Shown here: in pieces, positions 9,237 through 17,375 of the stretch
Numbering within the stretch: the stretch's first letter is position 1
How the letters are laid out: every line of letters begins with the position of its first letter
Assembly: GCF_001468065.1 (NCBI RefSeq)
Contig: NZ_LNYZ01000013.1
Location: 365,118 to 429,117 of the forward strand
From: Legionella steigerwaltii
GTDB lineage: Bacteria; Pseudomonadota; Gammaproteobacteria; Legionellales; Legionellaceae
DNA: 64,000 nucleotides
Direction: 5' to 3'
Program-made: the position numbers and the translations under genes
The notes under the pieces: model-generated
Databases searched by the model: none
What the model saw: the letters and a program-made list of their open reading frames with translations, nothing else
Told to the model about the DNA's origin: nothing

Positions 9237-10604
9237 TTAAACAGCTTTGCATTGAGTTAATAGTTGCTCTAAAAGAATGATACCCAAGTCGATTTCCTCT
9301 TTACTAATTTCTAAGGAAGGCGCCAAAGTAAAGGTATTTTTATAATAACCGCCAATGTCCAGTACTAGACCATAAGCTTGCCCATTGACCTGAAGATCGC
9401 CTCGTAAGCCTGCATTAAAGATTGCATCTGCTAATTCTCGATTGGGTGTAATACCGTCTTCTTGACACAGCTCAATACGCAGGGCTAAGCCAATCCCATC
9501 AACATTTCCTATCATTTTCCAGCGTTTTTTTAGTTCGGTTAATTTATTTAAAAAGTAGCTTCCTTTCTCGTTGACCTCTTGTTCATAATTTTTTTCTGCC
9601 AACATGTGCATTAGTTCAAGGCCGATTGCAGTTCCTAATGGATTTGAGGAATAGGTAGAATGAGTAGAACCTGGAGGAAATTTTTCTGGGGAAATAAGCT
9701 CTTCTCTAGCCCAAATTCCAGCAATGGGGTTTAAACCATTCGTTAAGGCTTTGCCGAAGACTACGATATCTGGAGCGACACCGTAATGTTCAAAGGACCA
9801 AAATTTACCTGTACGATAGAAACCCATTTGGATTTCATCAGCAACTAATAAAATTTCTTTTTCCTTCAAAAATTGTGCTAGCTCTTGGAAATACTGAGGT
9901 GGGGGGATTACATAACCTCCAGTACCTTGTATGAATTCGACAAAAAATGCAGCATATTCTGCTTCCTTGGATTTGTCGTCCCAGACCGCATAATATTCTG
10001 TTTCAAATAATTTTTTGAATTGATTCAAACAATAAAGACCACACGTTTCGCGTTTCATTTCATAAGGGCAACGGTAACAATAAGGGAAGGGTTGAAAGGA
10101 TGCTTTATCAGAGAAATGACCAAATCTTCGTCGATAACGGTAGCTTGAAGTGATGGAGGAGGCACCTAGAGTTCGGCCATGATATCCTCCCATAAAAGCG
10201 AACATCAAATTTTTTTTCTTTTCATTACGAACCAGTTTGAGCGCATCTTCAATGGCTTGAGAGCCTCCCACATTAAACTGAACACGCCCTTTAAGACCGG
10301 TTCTTTGCTCGATGTTAGTACAAATGGCTTCTGCTAATTCTACTTTTTCTTTATGCAGATATTGGCAGGCAAGCTGGGGTAAGTTATCCAGTTGCTGCTT
10401 TAATGCATTACTGAGACGTTGGTTTTTGTATCCGAAGTTAACAGCTGAATACCACATTTGCAGATCCAAATAAGGAATCCCTTTATCATCATATAGATAA
10501 CTTCCTTGGCAGTTACAGAAAAATTTTGGAGGGTTAGCATAGTGGACTGTATCACCGAAAGAACAATATTGAGCATCTTTTTTTAGAAGTGAATTAATAT
10601 TCAT
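9237..10604 (-). CDS. Class III PLP-dependent aminotransferase
   Basis: The 455-residue protein has the class III (ornithine/GABA-type) fold. The catalytic lysine is Lys285 in VFGKALTNG, the pyridine-nitrogen Asp is Asp256 in VADEIQMG, and a GGYHGRT stretch sits at 139-145. Cysteines 176, 179, 188 and 192 form the CxxC...CxxxC insertion that is also seen in GABA/diaminobutyrate-type members. It could make or consume an omega-amino group. It converges tail to tail with the ligase/phosphatase pair, 48 bases away, which suggests a shared pathway but not a shared operon. The exact substrate is unknown. Confidence 0.85.
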   Translation of the reverse strand: MNINSLLKKDAQYCSFGDTVHYANPPKFFCNCQGSYLYDDKGIPYLDLQMWYSAVNFGYKNQRLSNALKQQLDNLPQLACQYLHKEKVELAEAICTNIEQRTGLKGRVQFNVGGSQAIEDALKLVRNEKKKNLMFAFMGGYHGRTLGASSITSSYRYRRRFGHFSDKASFQPFPYCYRCPYEMKRETCGLYCLNQFKKLFETEYYAVWDDKSKEAEYAAFFVEFIQGTGGYVIPPPQYFQELAQFLKEKEILLVADEIQMGFYRTGKFWSFEHYGVAPDIVVFGKALTNGLNPIAGIWAREELISPEKFPPGSTHSTYSSNPLGTAIGLELMHMLAEKNYEQEVNEKGSYFLNKLTELKKRWKMIGNVDGIGLALRIELCQEDGITPNRELADAIFNAGLRGDLQVNGQAYGLVLDIGGYYKNTFTLAPSLEISKEEIDLGIILLEQLLTQCKAV

Positions 10605-10670
10605 GAGTATCGAACAAATTGATTAGGATATAATAACTATAGTCAATTTCTGTAACTTTTCTGTAAAGTA

Positions 10671-10703
10671 GTTAATATTTTCTTAACAGTAAAAAACTAT
10701 AAT
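10671..10703 (+). promoter_or_regulatory. PmrA-type box and -10 element
   Basis: The tandem GTTAATATT (10671-10679), two bases, then CTTAACAGT (10682-10690) matches the published PmrA consensus (cTTAATatT, N2, cTTAATatT) at about 15 of 18 positions. A perfect TATAAT follows at 10698-10703. The spacing is right for an activator site replacing the -35. It places the transcription start downstream of the first in-frame ATG, so translation must begin at 10735. Confidence 0.65.
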
Positions 10704-10734
10704 GTATAAATATCGACCAATTGGATTTTTTACA

Positions 10735-11508
10735 ATGACAAAAACTGTCAATTTAAAATATAACTCAAAATTTTTTAAAGAAAAATTGACTGAGTTTAAA
10801 AAACCTCTCCAAGATTTTTTAGGAACACTAATACTTATTGATAATAAGATAAATTTTGAGAAACCTACCGAGTTAGTCTTTGATGAAGAACCTTTAAATT
10901 CTGGGATTCTTAGTAATTGTTATGATGAGCGGGCTTTGTTTGAAGCACAACGTGGTGAGAGTTATGCGGTATTTTCCGAGTTGGAAGGAAAGGCAGTTGA
11001 TATTTTTGCTCTTAGAGAAAGTTTGATACAACGTGGAGTTATGGATTGTAACTTGCAACATTTGGTTCTTAATCTCATACTTCAATGCCGCGGAGCCATA
11101 CAGTTTGGTGCGCCAACTCCTTTCCAGGCGCTTATTTCAGAAGAAGCTGGTCTTACTGTTTCGACAGTAACAGATAAAATGAAAACAAGCCTTGCTGTTA
11201 AAAATAAAGATGAAGTTCGACTAACAATTGAAGCGCCAATCCAAACCATATCAAAAAGAGGGGATATTGAGGAAATAGGAAATTTTGGTTGTGAGATTAG
11301 CATTACAACGAATGCTATTTACTTTAACAAGATGACTTATTCTAAGACCAGTGATAGCGAAATTGCAAAACAAGTTTTTAAATGTGCTTCTGAAGATTAT
11401 AGTTTCTGGAGCGAACTTTGGAGCCAAATAAAAGAATGCTTTGGTGTTAAAGAAAAAAGACCTGAATTTGAAATAGAAGTTCCATCTGCGAATGCTCGTT
11501 GCAGCTAA
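10735..11508 (+). CDS. Dot/Icm effector candidate, unknown function
   Basis: This 257-residue protein has no signal peptide, membrane helix or recognised domain. The start at 10735 (MTKTVN) is preferred over the longer frame from 10702 because the predicted promoter -10 overlaps that upstream ATG. The C-terminal 25 residues contain several Glu and end in small polar residues, a composition seen in Dot/Icm translocation signals. In Legionella, PmrA-type promoters drive many icm/dot and effector genes, so secretion is the most likely fate (inference). It converges with the permease gene 15 bases away. Confidence 0.7.
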   Translation: MTKTVNLKYNSKFFKEKLTEFKKPLQDFLGTLILIDNKINFEKPTELVFDEEPLNSGILSNCYDERALFEAQRGESYAVFSELEGKAVDIFALRESLIQRGVMDCNLQHLVLNLILQCRGAIQFGAPTPFQALISEEAGLTVSTVTDKMKTSLAVKNKDEVRLTIEAPIQTISKRGDIEEIGNFGCEISITTNAIYFNKMTYSKTSDSEIAKQVFKCASEDYSFWSELWSQIKECFGVKEKRPEFEIEVPSANARCS

Positions 11509-11523
11509 TTTACAGAAGTATTT

Positions 11524-13227
11524 TTACACAATAAAGTAGAGCTTGATATGCGCCTCATTGTTAATCATAAATCGCTCAAATTTGTCAGGGTAAACGCCTG
11601 TTAAGAAATCAGTTAGCCCATAGGAAAACGCTTCCTCTTCGAGAAAAACTTTTTTCCCTTGGTTAACAAAGGGTAGCAATAATAAGTCGCCAACGTATTT
11701 GATATGCACAACAAAGTCTACTTGGTTATAACTTAATTTAACATCGACATCACCCTCAGCCAGTTGAGTGCGACGAAGATGTTGCATAACCTCTCCTGTG
11801 GTGAGCGCTACTCTGTCCATTATGGTCGTGTTGACGCTCCACTTTTTACCATTCTCAAGGATGAAATAATTCAGTTCATCTTTGGATAACTCTTTTTCCT
11901 TTTCAAAAGTTATCACTGCATCTTTGCGTATGCCTAAACGAAAAATCATATGCAGAAAAAGAGCAACAAAAACTGAAAGTGAAAGCGATGTACTCGTAAT
12001 AGACTGTAAAGAATGGGGTAATGACTCATAGAATGTAGGATATATTTCTTTACTCAGTCCAAATAAAAATGCAAAGCCAATAACATAAGTCATCCTAGCA
12101 TCAATATTTCGTGATGTCATAACCTGAACACCCCCAACGATCATAAAGCTTGCAGTAAACATCAATGCGGGACCTATAACTGACATGGGAATAATCAATA
12201 GAATAGAAACTATTTTGGGGAACAAGGCAATAATCACTAGGATACAACTTGTTGCAAAAGCAATGTAGCGACTTGTTGCTCCAGAAGCACTTGATATACC
12301 TACTAAACTTGGACCTGTACTAATGCCGGGAATGCCTAATAATCCTGCAACCACGGAACCCATCCCGTCGGCAAATACGCCACTTTTAATTGTTTCCAAA
12401 TCGGGACTTTTCCAATCAGGATCATTAATTTTTTGACATGTTGTCACAACTCCAATCGTGCGCAAAGCTGCTGCGATGCTGGCTATAAAAAAGGGCAAAA
12501 TAAGGTCGAACGAAAACTGATAAGAGATAAACGAAAAGTTAGGTAAAGCAACATAGGGTATGGTTTTCAGAAGTGCAATTTTTTGAGGCTCAATGGCTCC
12601 AAATAAAAAAGCGACGATAAAGCCAGAGACTAATCCTATAAAAGAGCAGATGAGTTTAATAATACCGCGCCACCAAATGCTTAATCCCACCATCATGGCT
12701 AAAGTAAATAGACCAACAAAAAAATCGATTTCAAAATGATGCGTTGCAGATTTTGCTACTCCAAGAAATTGCCTAATGCCTTCAAGTCCCAATTCAATAC
12801 CAACAATTACAATGATAAAACCAGAAATTCCTGGTGGGAAAATCACGCGTAAATGGTACAACAGGCGGGAAAAGAGAATTTCTAAAAAACCTGCGAACAT
12901 GGTCATTCCCAAGACTAACGGCAATCCTCCTACATCAGCCGCTAATAAAGAGGCCTTGAAATAAATAGCGGATACTACAGGCGCTGCTAAAAAGCCCGAG
13001 CCAATGGGTGGTTTTAAGGCTTGTAGACTGGTTGCTATTGCAAGGGCAATCATACCTACTCTTACCGCATCAAGAGCTATTTGATCGGGTAACTTTGAAG
13101 CTCTTACTACAATAATAATGAGAACCAAATAGACTGACATAAGCAGGGTATGTTGAAGTCCAAGTAAAATTAATTTTACGATAGGAGGTTTATCATTAAC
13201 TGCATAGGTTAGTTCATTACCGTCCAT
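11524..13227 (-). CDS. NCS2-family nucleobase permease with C-terminal soluble domain
   Basis: Residues 1-440 form a polytopic transporter of the NCS2 (uracil/xanthine) type, with about 12-14 hydrophobic segments and the family-like stretches PPIGSGF and FFIASIAAALRTIGVV. In this family nucleobases are imported with protons or sodium. Residues about 450-567 are a soluble, charged extension that ordinary UraA/XanQ proteins (about 430-460 residues) lack. The substrate is not readable. The gene is transcribed alone, divergently from the F-box gene. Confidence 0.8.
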   Translation of the reverse strand: MDGNELTYAVNDKPPIVKLILLGLQHTLLMSVYLVLIIIVVRASKLPDQIALDAVRVGMIALAIATSLQALKPPIGSGFLAAPVVSAIYFKASLLAADVGGLPLVLGMTMFAGFLEILFSRLLYHLRVIFPPGISGFIIVIVGIELGLEGIRQFLGVAKSATHHFEIDFFVGLFTLAMMVGLSIWWRGIIKLICSFIGLVSGFIVAFLFGAIEPQKIALLKTIPYVALPNFSFISYQFSFDLILPFFIASIAAALRTIGVVTTCQKINDPDWKSPDLETIKSGVFADGMGSVVAGLLGIPGISTGPSLVGISSASGATSRYIAFATSCILVIIALFPKIVSILLIIPMSVIGPALMFTASFMIVGGVQVMTSRNIDARMTYVIGFAFLFGLSKEIYPTFYESLPHSLQSITSTSLSLSVFVALFLHMIFRLGIRKDAVITFEKEKELSKDELNYFILENGKKWSVNTTIMDRVALTTGEVMQHLRRTQLAEGDVDVKLSYNQVDFVVHIKYVGDLLLLPFVNQGKKVFLEEEAFSYGLTDFLTGVYPDKFERFMINNEAHIKLYFIV

Positions 13228-13551
13228 TAGAATGCCGCCTGCTTAGGAACCCATTTAAGTTAGTTATTTGTTAGCTGCAAACTAGTAGTCTAAATGCTAA
13301 TAATCAGCAACTCATTATTTTCTTTACCTTAACATAAACATAAGAATAAATAAAAATCGCCAAAGAATTGCTTTACAATTCTAGGATGAATAAGAGCTAA
13401 TTTCGAAAGATATCCCAAAAAAATTTTGATCTTTTGAAAAGAATAATCCATATTCATTATCTTAATTTTCTAATGCTTCTACTTTATTTAAATAAGTAAC
13501 ATCTAATGTGATTTTTTTTACAGGATAGATGCTGAATATCAAGGAATAGTG
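13228..13551. other. Divergent intergenic region
   Basis: About 320 AT-rich bases separate the divergent permease and F-box genes and must carry both promoters. No small gene, repeat or clear operator was seen. A single PmrA-like half site (CTTAATTTT near 13464) lacks its partner. AAGGAA before 13552 is the ribosome binding site of the next gene. Confidence 0.35.
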
Positions 13552-14115
13552 ATGCGCAATACCAAACAACAGAATCAAAATCCTTTTGATGAACTTGCCA
13601 GTGAAATGTTACTGGAGGTTCTTAACGCACGCCATCAAGATGAGAATTATATCCTTAACCCAAAGGATATGGCTTCTGTTGCTTTAAGTTGCCAGCGGTT
13701 TAACTCGATAAGTTTGAATGCCAATTGCATTTTTTTTCCCCATGAGTACAAAGATATTCGCGAAAAAGCTTCAGATTATCATGACTATAAAGAAAGGCAA
13801 TTGAGGCAATTGAGGTATGAGCAACGAGTTAGAAATGAGAAAGGCGGCTCATTTTATTGGAATAAGACTCTTAGAAAAGCAATAGCTACCGGCTTGAGTT
13901 TGCTCCTGGCATCTCTTTTGGCTTTCACGTTTGATATGGACTATACCTATTTTTTCCTAACCACTATTGTTTTGACACTAATGACCCTGGTTATTAACGA
14001 ATTGCTTCAATCTCGGTTAGAGTTGTCTTTAGATGAATCAAAGATGAAAAACATTCCTCTTCAATTTTTTGAAGAAGAAATAGCAAGTAATGTGGTAACG
14101 AACAGATTGACTTAA
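13552..14115 (+). CDS. F-box-like membrane protein, effector candidate
   Basis: Residues about 10-48 (NPFDELASEMLLEVLNA ... MASVALSCQRFNSIS) resemble a eukaryotic F-box, with a leading Pro, Leu/Ile core positions and a terminal hydrophobic-Cys segment. F-boxes bind Skp1 and recruit host SCF ubiquitin ligase; several Legionella effectors use them. Residues about 105-145 form two hydrophobic helices joined by a short acidic loop, so the protein could sit in a host membrane. The ATG at 13552 with AAGGAA upstream is chosen over the GTG three bases earlier. The target is unknown. Confidence 0.65.
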   Translation: MRNTKQQNQNPFDELASEMLLEVLNARHQDENYILNPKDMASVALSCQRFNSISLNANCIFFPHEYKDIREKASDYHDYKERQLRQLRYEQRVRNEKGGSFYWNKTLRKAIATGLSLLLASLLAFTFDMDYTYFFLTTIVLTLMTLVINELLQSRLELSLDESKMKNIPLQFFEEEIASNVVTNRLT

Positions 14116-14172
14116 ACCTTTAGGGGCTGTTTACAATTCGTTAGCTTGTTGACCAAGGGTTATAAACATATC

Positions 14173-14631
14173 CTAACATCGTGATAAAGTTTTTGGATGT
14201 ACTAAGTTTAAAAAGTCGGTACATTTAATTTTTATCAATTGAGTATGATTACCTGCATTAAAGACTAGCCATTCTTTATGTGCGAGGCTATCTGCAAGAT
14301 AGACATCCATACCATAGAGTTCACCAAAAAGAGGTATAGCGCCCACTTCACAATCAGTAAATCGGTCTTGAAATTCAAATTCCTTAGCAATTTCCACATG
14401 TTTTGCATGAGTTTGATTTTTAAATTGTTCTAAATCAAGACGAGTATTCGCAGGAATTGCGATAAGTACAAATTTACCATCTAATTTGACAATGACCGAT
14501 TTAGCAAAATAGGTTCCTTTAATATGAGCTCCTTGTGCACATTGCGAAGCGGTATAGGCTCTAGGATGATTGATTGTTTTATAGGATATATCATGATCCT
14601 TCATATACTTTCTAATTGATGAGCTTAACAT
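14173..14631 (-). CDS. YbaK/ProX-type aminoacyl-tRNA deacylase
   Basis: The 152-residue protein matches the YbaK/prolyl-tRNA editing domain in length and in its main motifs: the K in FAKSVIVKLDGK, the EVGAIPLFG loop, and FNAGNHTQLIKI near the end. Such proteins hydrolyse mischarged aminoacyl-tRNA in trans (for example Cys-tRNAPro or Ala-tRNAPro). CAGGAG at proper spacing selects the ATG at 14631. It is a free-standing editing domain with no synthetase beside it. The tRNA specificity is not clear. Confidence 0.82.
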   Translation of the reverse strand: MLSSSIRKYMKDHDISYKTINHPRAYTASQCAQGAHIKGTYFAKSVIVKLDGKFVLIAIPANTRLDLEQFKNQTHAKHVEIAKEFEFQDRFTDCEVGAIPLFGELYGMDVYLADSLAHKEWLVFNAGNHTQLIKIKCTDFLNLVHPKTLSRC

Positions 14632-14816
14632 GAGGATCTCCTGCAAAAAAAATTGTGTTGTTTAATTATAGTTCAATTTGTCTGTCCCCGCTAACAGATG
14701 GAATGTTATTTTTCTAATCCCAATAGAATGATTTAATCGATTTTTTGCTTGAGCGATAATATTTGAATTTTGACTTTTAGGCTGATAGCATTACCACGAA
14801 AAACAAGGAGTAGTTT

Positions 14817-14996
14817 ATGACTATTAATAAAAAAAATAATACAAATCAAAACAAATTTTTTAAAAATATACCTGAAGGCCTTCTTCAAGATACACTTCCT
14901 ACTATGAGAAATATAATTGTTCTTTTAGACAAACAGGATGAACAAGAAGAAGAGAGTAGGGCAGATAGTTCTCATAGAATGACACCTTCTCTATAG
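14817..14996 (+). CDS. 59-residue peptide, putative RiPP precursor
   Basis: This short frame has a strong AAGGAG (14805-14810) and ends seven bases before the HExxH enzyme gene, so the two form one transcription and translation unit. The peptide has a Lys/Asn-rich front, a middle helix-like stretch (PEGLLQDTLPTMRNIIVLLD), then an acidic EQEEES run and a short tail ending in HRMTPSL. A leader followed by a short Ser/Thr/His/Asp-bearing tail is what one expects of a ribosomal peptide precursor, and HExxH-family enzymes are known from such clusters. No signal peptide or cysteine is present. The precursor role is inferred from position and size. Confidence 0.6.
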   Translation: MTINKKNNTNQNKFFKNIPEGLLQDTLPTMRNIIVLLDKQDEQEEESRADSSHRMTPSL

Positions 14997-15003
14997 GTTT
15001 CTC

Positions 15004-15996
15004 ATGAAAACTTCTGATCTGTTATTTGAGCAAATTTCTGCTGTACCTAAGGAACATAGTGCAGCGATGCTGCATAAAGCATATAAGCAGAGGTTTATTC
15101 ATAGTTTTATCCAGTTAATCAATTATGCCCAGCACATATTACGTAAAGATTATCATCTAATTCTTGCTGAATTAGACCAATTGGATATAGATTCTCCCAG
15201 TTTTATTTCTCCCTGGCTTTATAGTCAATATTTTAAACTTCTGGAATCAATGAAAAATGATGATGTCTTTGCTGTTGAGCAAACAATACAAAGCTTAACC
15301 GATAGCAGTCGTTGGCTGATTCACGAAAGAGTGATTGCTTCAGGCCTTCAAGAAGAGTGGGAAAAACAGGTTTTTGTGGAAGAGGTTAATGTCGCATTTG
15401 GTTCAGACTGCATGCAAGCATGTTCATCTACTGAAGAAGAGTTAAAGAAGTTTAAAATCGCTACTTCTGAGGTATTGAAATGGATTGCTGAGGCAGATAG
15501 TTATTTTATTGATGAAATAAACTCCCTTGTTTCCACAATTAATTTGGTAAAAAGTAATGTAAACGTGGGCGCTACTTCCCCAAAATTCTTTGGTGCAATT
15601 TATTTGTCGTTGCCGAATAACTTAGAGCAACTCCATAACATTTTTTTAGTAGAGCATTTAGTTCATGAAACATCTCATATCTACCTCAATGCGGTAATTG
15701 CTCACGATCCTTTAGTTTTAAATGAGTCTAATGAACGATTTATTTCTCCTATTAGAACCGATTTGCGTCCTATGTTGGGTGTTTATCATGCTGCATTTGT
15801 CTTAAGTAGAGTGTTAAGAGTTTTCAAACAAATACAACAACTAAAGCTGTATGATAATGAGAGAATTCTTAATCAATCTATTGGCAATTTAACAAAAAAA
15901 TATAAGGCTTCTTTCGATACGGTTTCTCGGCAGGCTGTTCTTACTCAACTTGGGAAACAGATTTTGTTATCAACTCAAGAGTGCGCTTTGATTTAA
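15004..15996 (+). CDS. HExxH-motif peptide-modification-type enzyme
   Basis: The 330-residue protein carries HETSH at residues 221-225, followed by SPIRTDLRP at 248-256 and a His at 262. This spacing and the SPxRxDxRP signature fit the mod_HExxH family (TIGR04267 type), metal-dependent proteins found beside ribosomally made peptides, often in radical-SAM or other RiPP clusters. The N-terminal half is helical and variable. It directly follows the 59-residue peptide gene and is followed by the CCA enzyme, so the unit has only two genes; no transporter, protease or radical-SAM partner is adjacent. The chemistry here is unknown; hydroxylation or peptide cleavage are possible. Confidence 0.7.
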   Translation: MKTSDLLFEQISAVPKEHSAAMLHKAYKQRFIHSFIQLINYAQHILRKDYHLILAELDQLDIDSPSFISPWLYSQYFKLLESMKNDDVFAVEQTIQSLTDSSRWLIHERVIASGLQEEWEKQVFVEEVNVAFGSDCMQACSSTEEELKKFKIATSEVLKWIAEADSYFIDEINSLVSTINLVKSNVNVGATSPKFFGAIYLSLPNNLEQLHNIFLVEHLVHETSHIYLNAVIAHDPLVLNESNERFISPIRTDLRPMLGVYHAAFVLSRVLRVFKQIQQLKLYDNERILNQSIGNLTKKYKASFDTVSRQAVLTQLGKQILLSTQECALI

Positions 15997-16122
15997 CGAA
16001 CAAAAGAAATTTACTAAAAAGCTCCATTTAGGCAGTTGATAAATGCATTATCAATATAATTGATAATTTTCCTAAATGAATATAAAATGCTCATGTTGCG
16101 AGTAATTTTATATGTTAGTATT

Positions 16123-17259
16123 ATGAAAATTCATTTAGTAGGTGGCTCAGTACGTGACAAATTACGAGGCGATCATCCTCATGACAATGATTGGGTTGTC
16201 GTAGGCTCATCCCCTGAGGAAATGTTAAAACTAGGTTATAAGCCAATACAAAGCCAAGAAGCAAAGAATTTTCCTGTATTTTTGCATCCTGAAACCAAAG
16301 AAGAACATGCTCTTGCTCGTCGTGAAAAGCGAATAGGGCCTGGGCATACTGGTTTTGAATTCGATGTCTCTCCTACAATTACTTTAATTGACGATTTAAG
16401 ACGACGAGACTTGACTATCAACGCTATGGCACTGCCATTTGAAGAGGGCAATTTTGGTGAATTGATTGACCCTTTCAACGGAAAAGATGATTTGGAGAGT
16501 CATCTATTACGGCATGTATCGCCTGAATTTGTTGAGGATCCTCTTCGATTAATACGCACAGCGCGTTTTGCCGCCTGCTTAGGTTTTCAGGTAGCCGCAG
16601 AAACGATGACGCTCATGAAGCAGATGGTTGATGAAGGCAAAGTCAGTGAACTGAGTAACGAGCGTATCTGGAAGGAGCTGGAACGCGCACTCATGGGCCC
16701 ACATCCAGAAAATTTTTTCGATGTACTTAAACAATGTGGGGCAGATTGTATTTTATTTCCTTATCTAAAAATATCAGGGGCTGGAATCAAAGCGTTGCAA
16801 CAATCTGCTACTTATAAAGATTCTGCACCTGTACGTTTCGCTGTATTGATGCATGATCTGAGTAAAGAAGAAATAATCAAGTTTTGCAAGCAATTTAACG
16901 TACCAAACCAATACCGTGATCTGGCGTTATTAATTAATCAAAATTTGGCGCAATTTCGATGTGTTCCTAAATTGGATGCAGAAGGGTTACTGGATTTATT
17001 GATGAACATCGGTGCATTCTACAGTAAAGAACGTTTGAACGAATGCTTACATATTTTTGAATTATGCACTCAAGAACCGACCTATGTAGAGCAAGTACGC
17101 AACGTCTTTCAAGCAGCTAAATCCATTAATACTAAAGAATTCGCTTCGAAATATGTTGGGCATGAAATTACTAATAAAATTAAGACAGCACGTCTCGAAG
17201 CAATCCAACAATGTCTCAACAATTCGATACCTGCCTCAAATATCACTTACTGTAACTGA
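16123..17259 (+). CDS. cca: CCA tRNA nucleotidyltransferase
   Basis: The enzyme adds or repairs the 3' CCA of tRNAs. Family motifs are plain: VGGSVRD at the start, the DND metal-binding pair in the next strand, RRRDLTINAMA, and EDPLRLIRTARFAA. The ATG at 16123 (MKIHLVGG) is chosen because the family starts there; the frame extends 63 bases upstream without homology. At 378 residues it is shorter than the E. coli enzyme (about 412), and its HD region retains only MHDLSKEE, so the phosphohydrolase activity of the C-terminal half may be reduced. Confidence 0.92.
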   Translation: MKIHLVGGSVRDKLRGDHPHDNDWVVVGSSPEEMLKLGYKPIQSQEAKNFPVFLHPETKEEHALARREKRIGPGHTGFEFDVSPTITLIDDLRRRDLTINAMALPFEEGNFGELIDPFNGKDDLESHLLRHVSPEFVEDPLRLIRTARFAACLGFQVAAETMTLMKQMVDEGKVSELSNERIWKELERALMGPHPENFFDVLKQCGADCILFPYLKISGAGIKALQQSATYKDSAPVRFAVLMHDLSKEEIIKFCKQFNVPNQYRDLALLINQNLAQFRCVPKLDAEGLLDLLMNIGAFYSKERLNECLHIFELCTQEPTYVEQVRNVFQAAKSINTKEFASKYVGHEITNKIKTARLEAIQQCLNNSIPASNITYCN

Positions 17260-17277
17260 ACGAGTTGAATTGTAGTC

Positions 17278-17341
17278 GTAGGTTGGACCTCGGTGTTTAG
17301 GGAAAATACTCTAGTTCTCTAAACACCAAGGCCCAACCTAC
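17278..17341. repeat. Imperfect inverted repeat between convergent genes
   Basis: Two 23-base arms (17278-17300 and 17319-17341) pair with two mismatches around an 18-base loop. The arm begins GTAGGTTGG. The element lies between cca and the convergent TPR gene, so it can fold in RNA from either direction. It resembles a dispersed REP-like sequence more than a classical terminator, since no T-run follows on either strand. Confidence 0.6.
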
Positions 17342-17375
17342 AAGGCAATCAGGCAATAATAATGACAAAAAAAGG

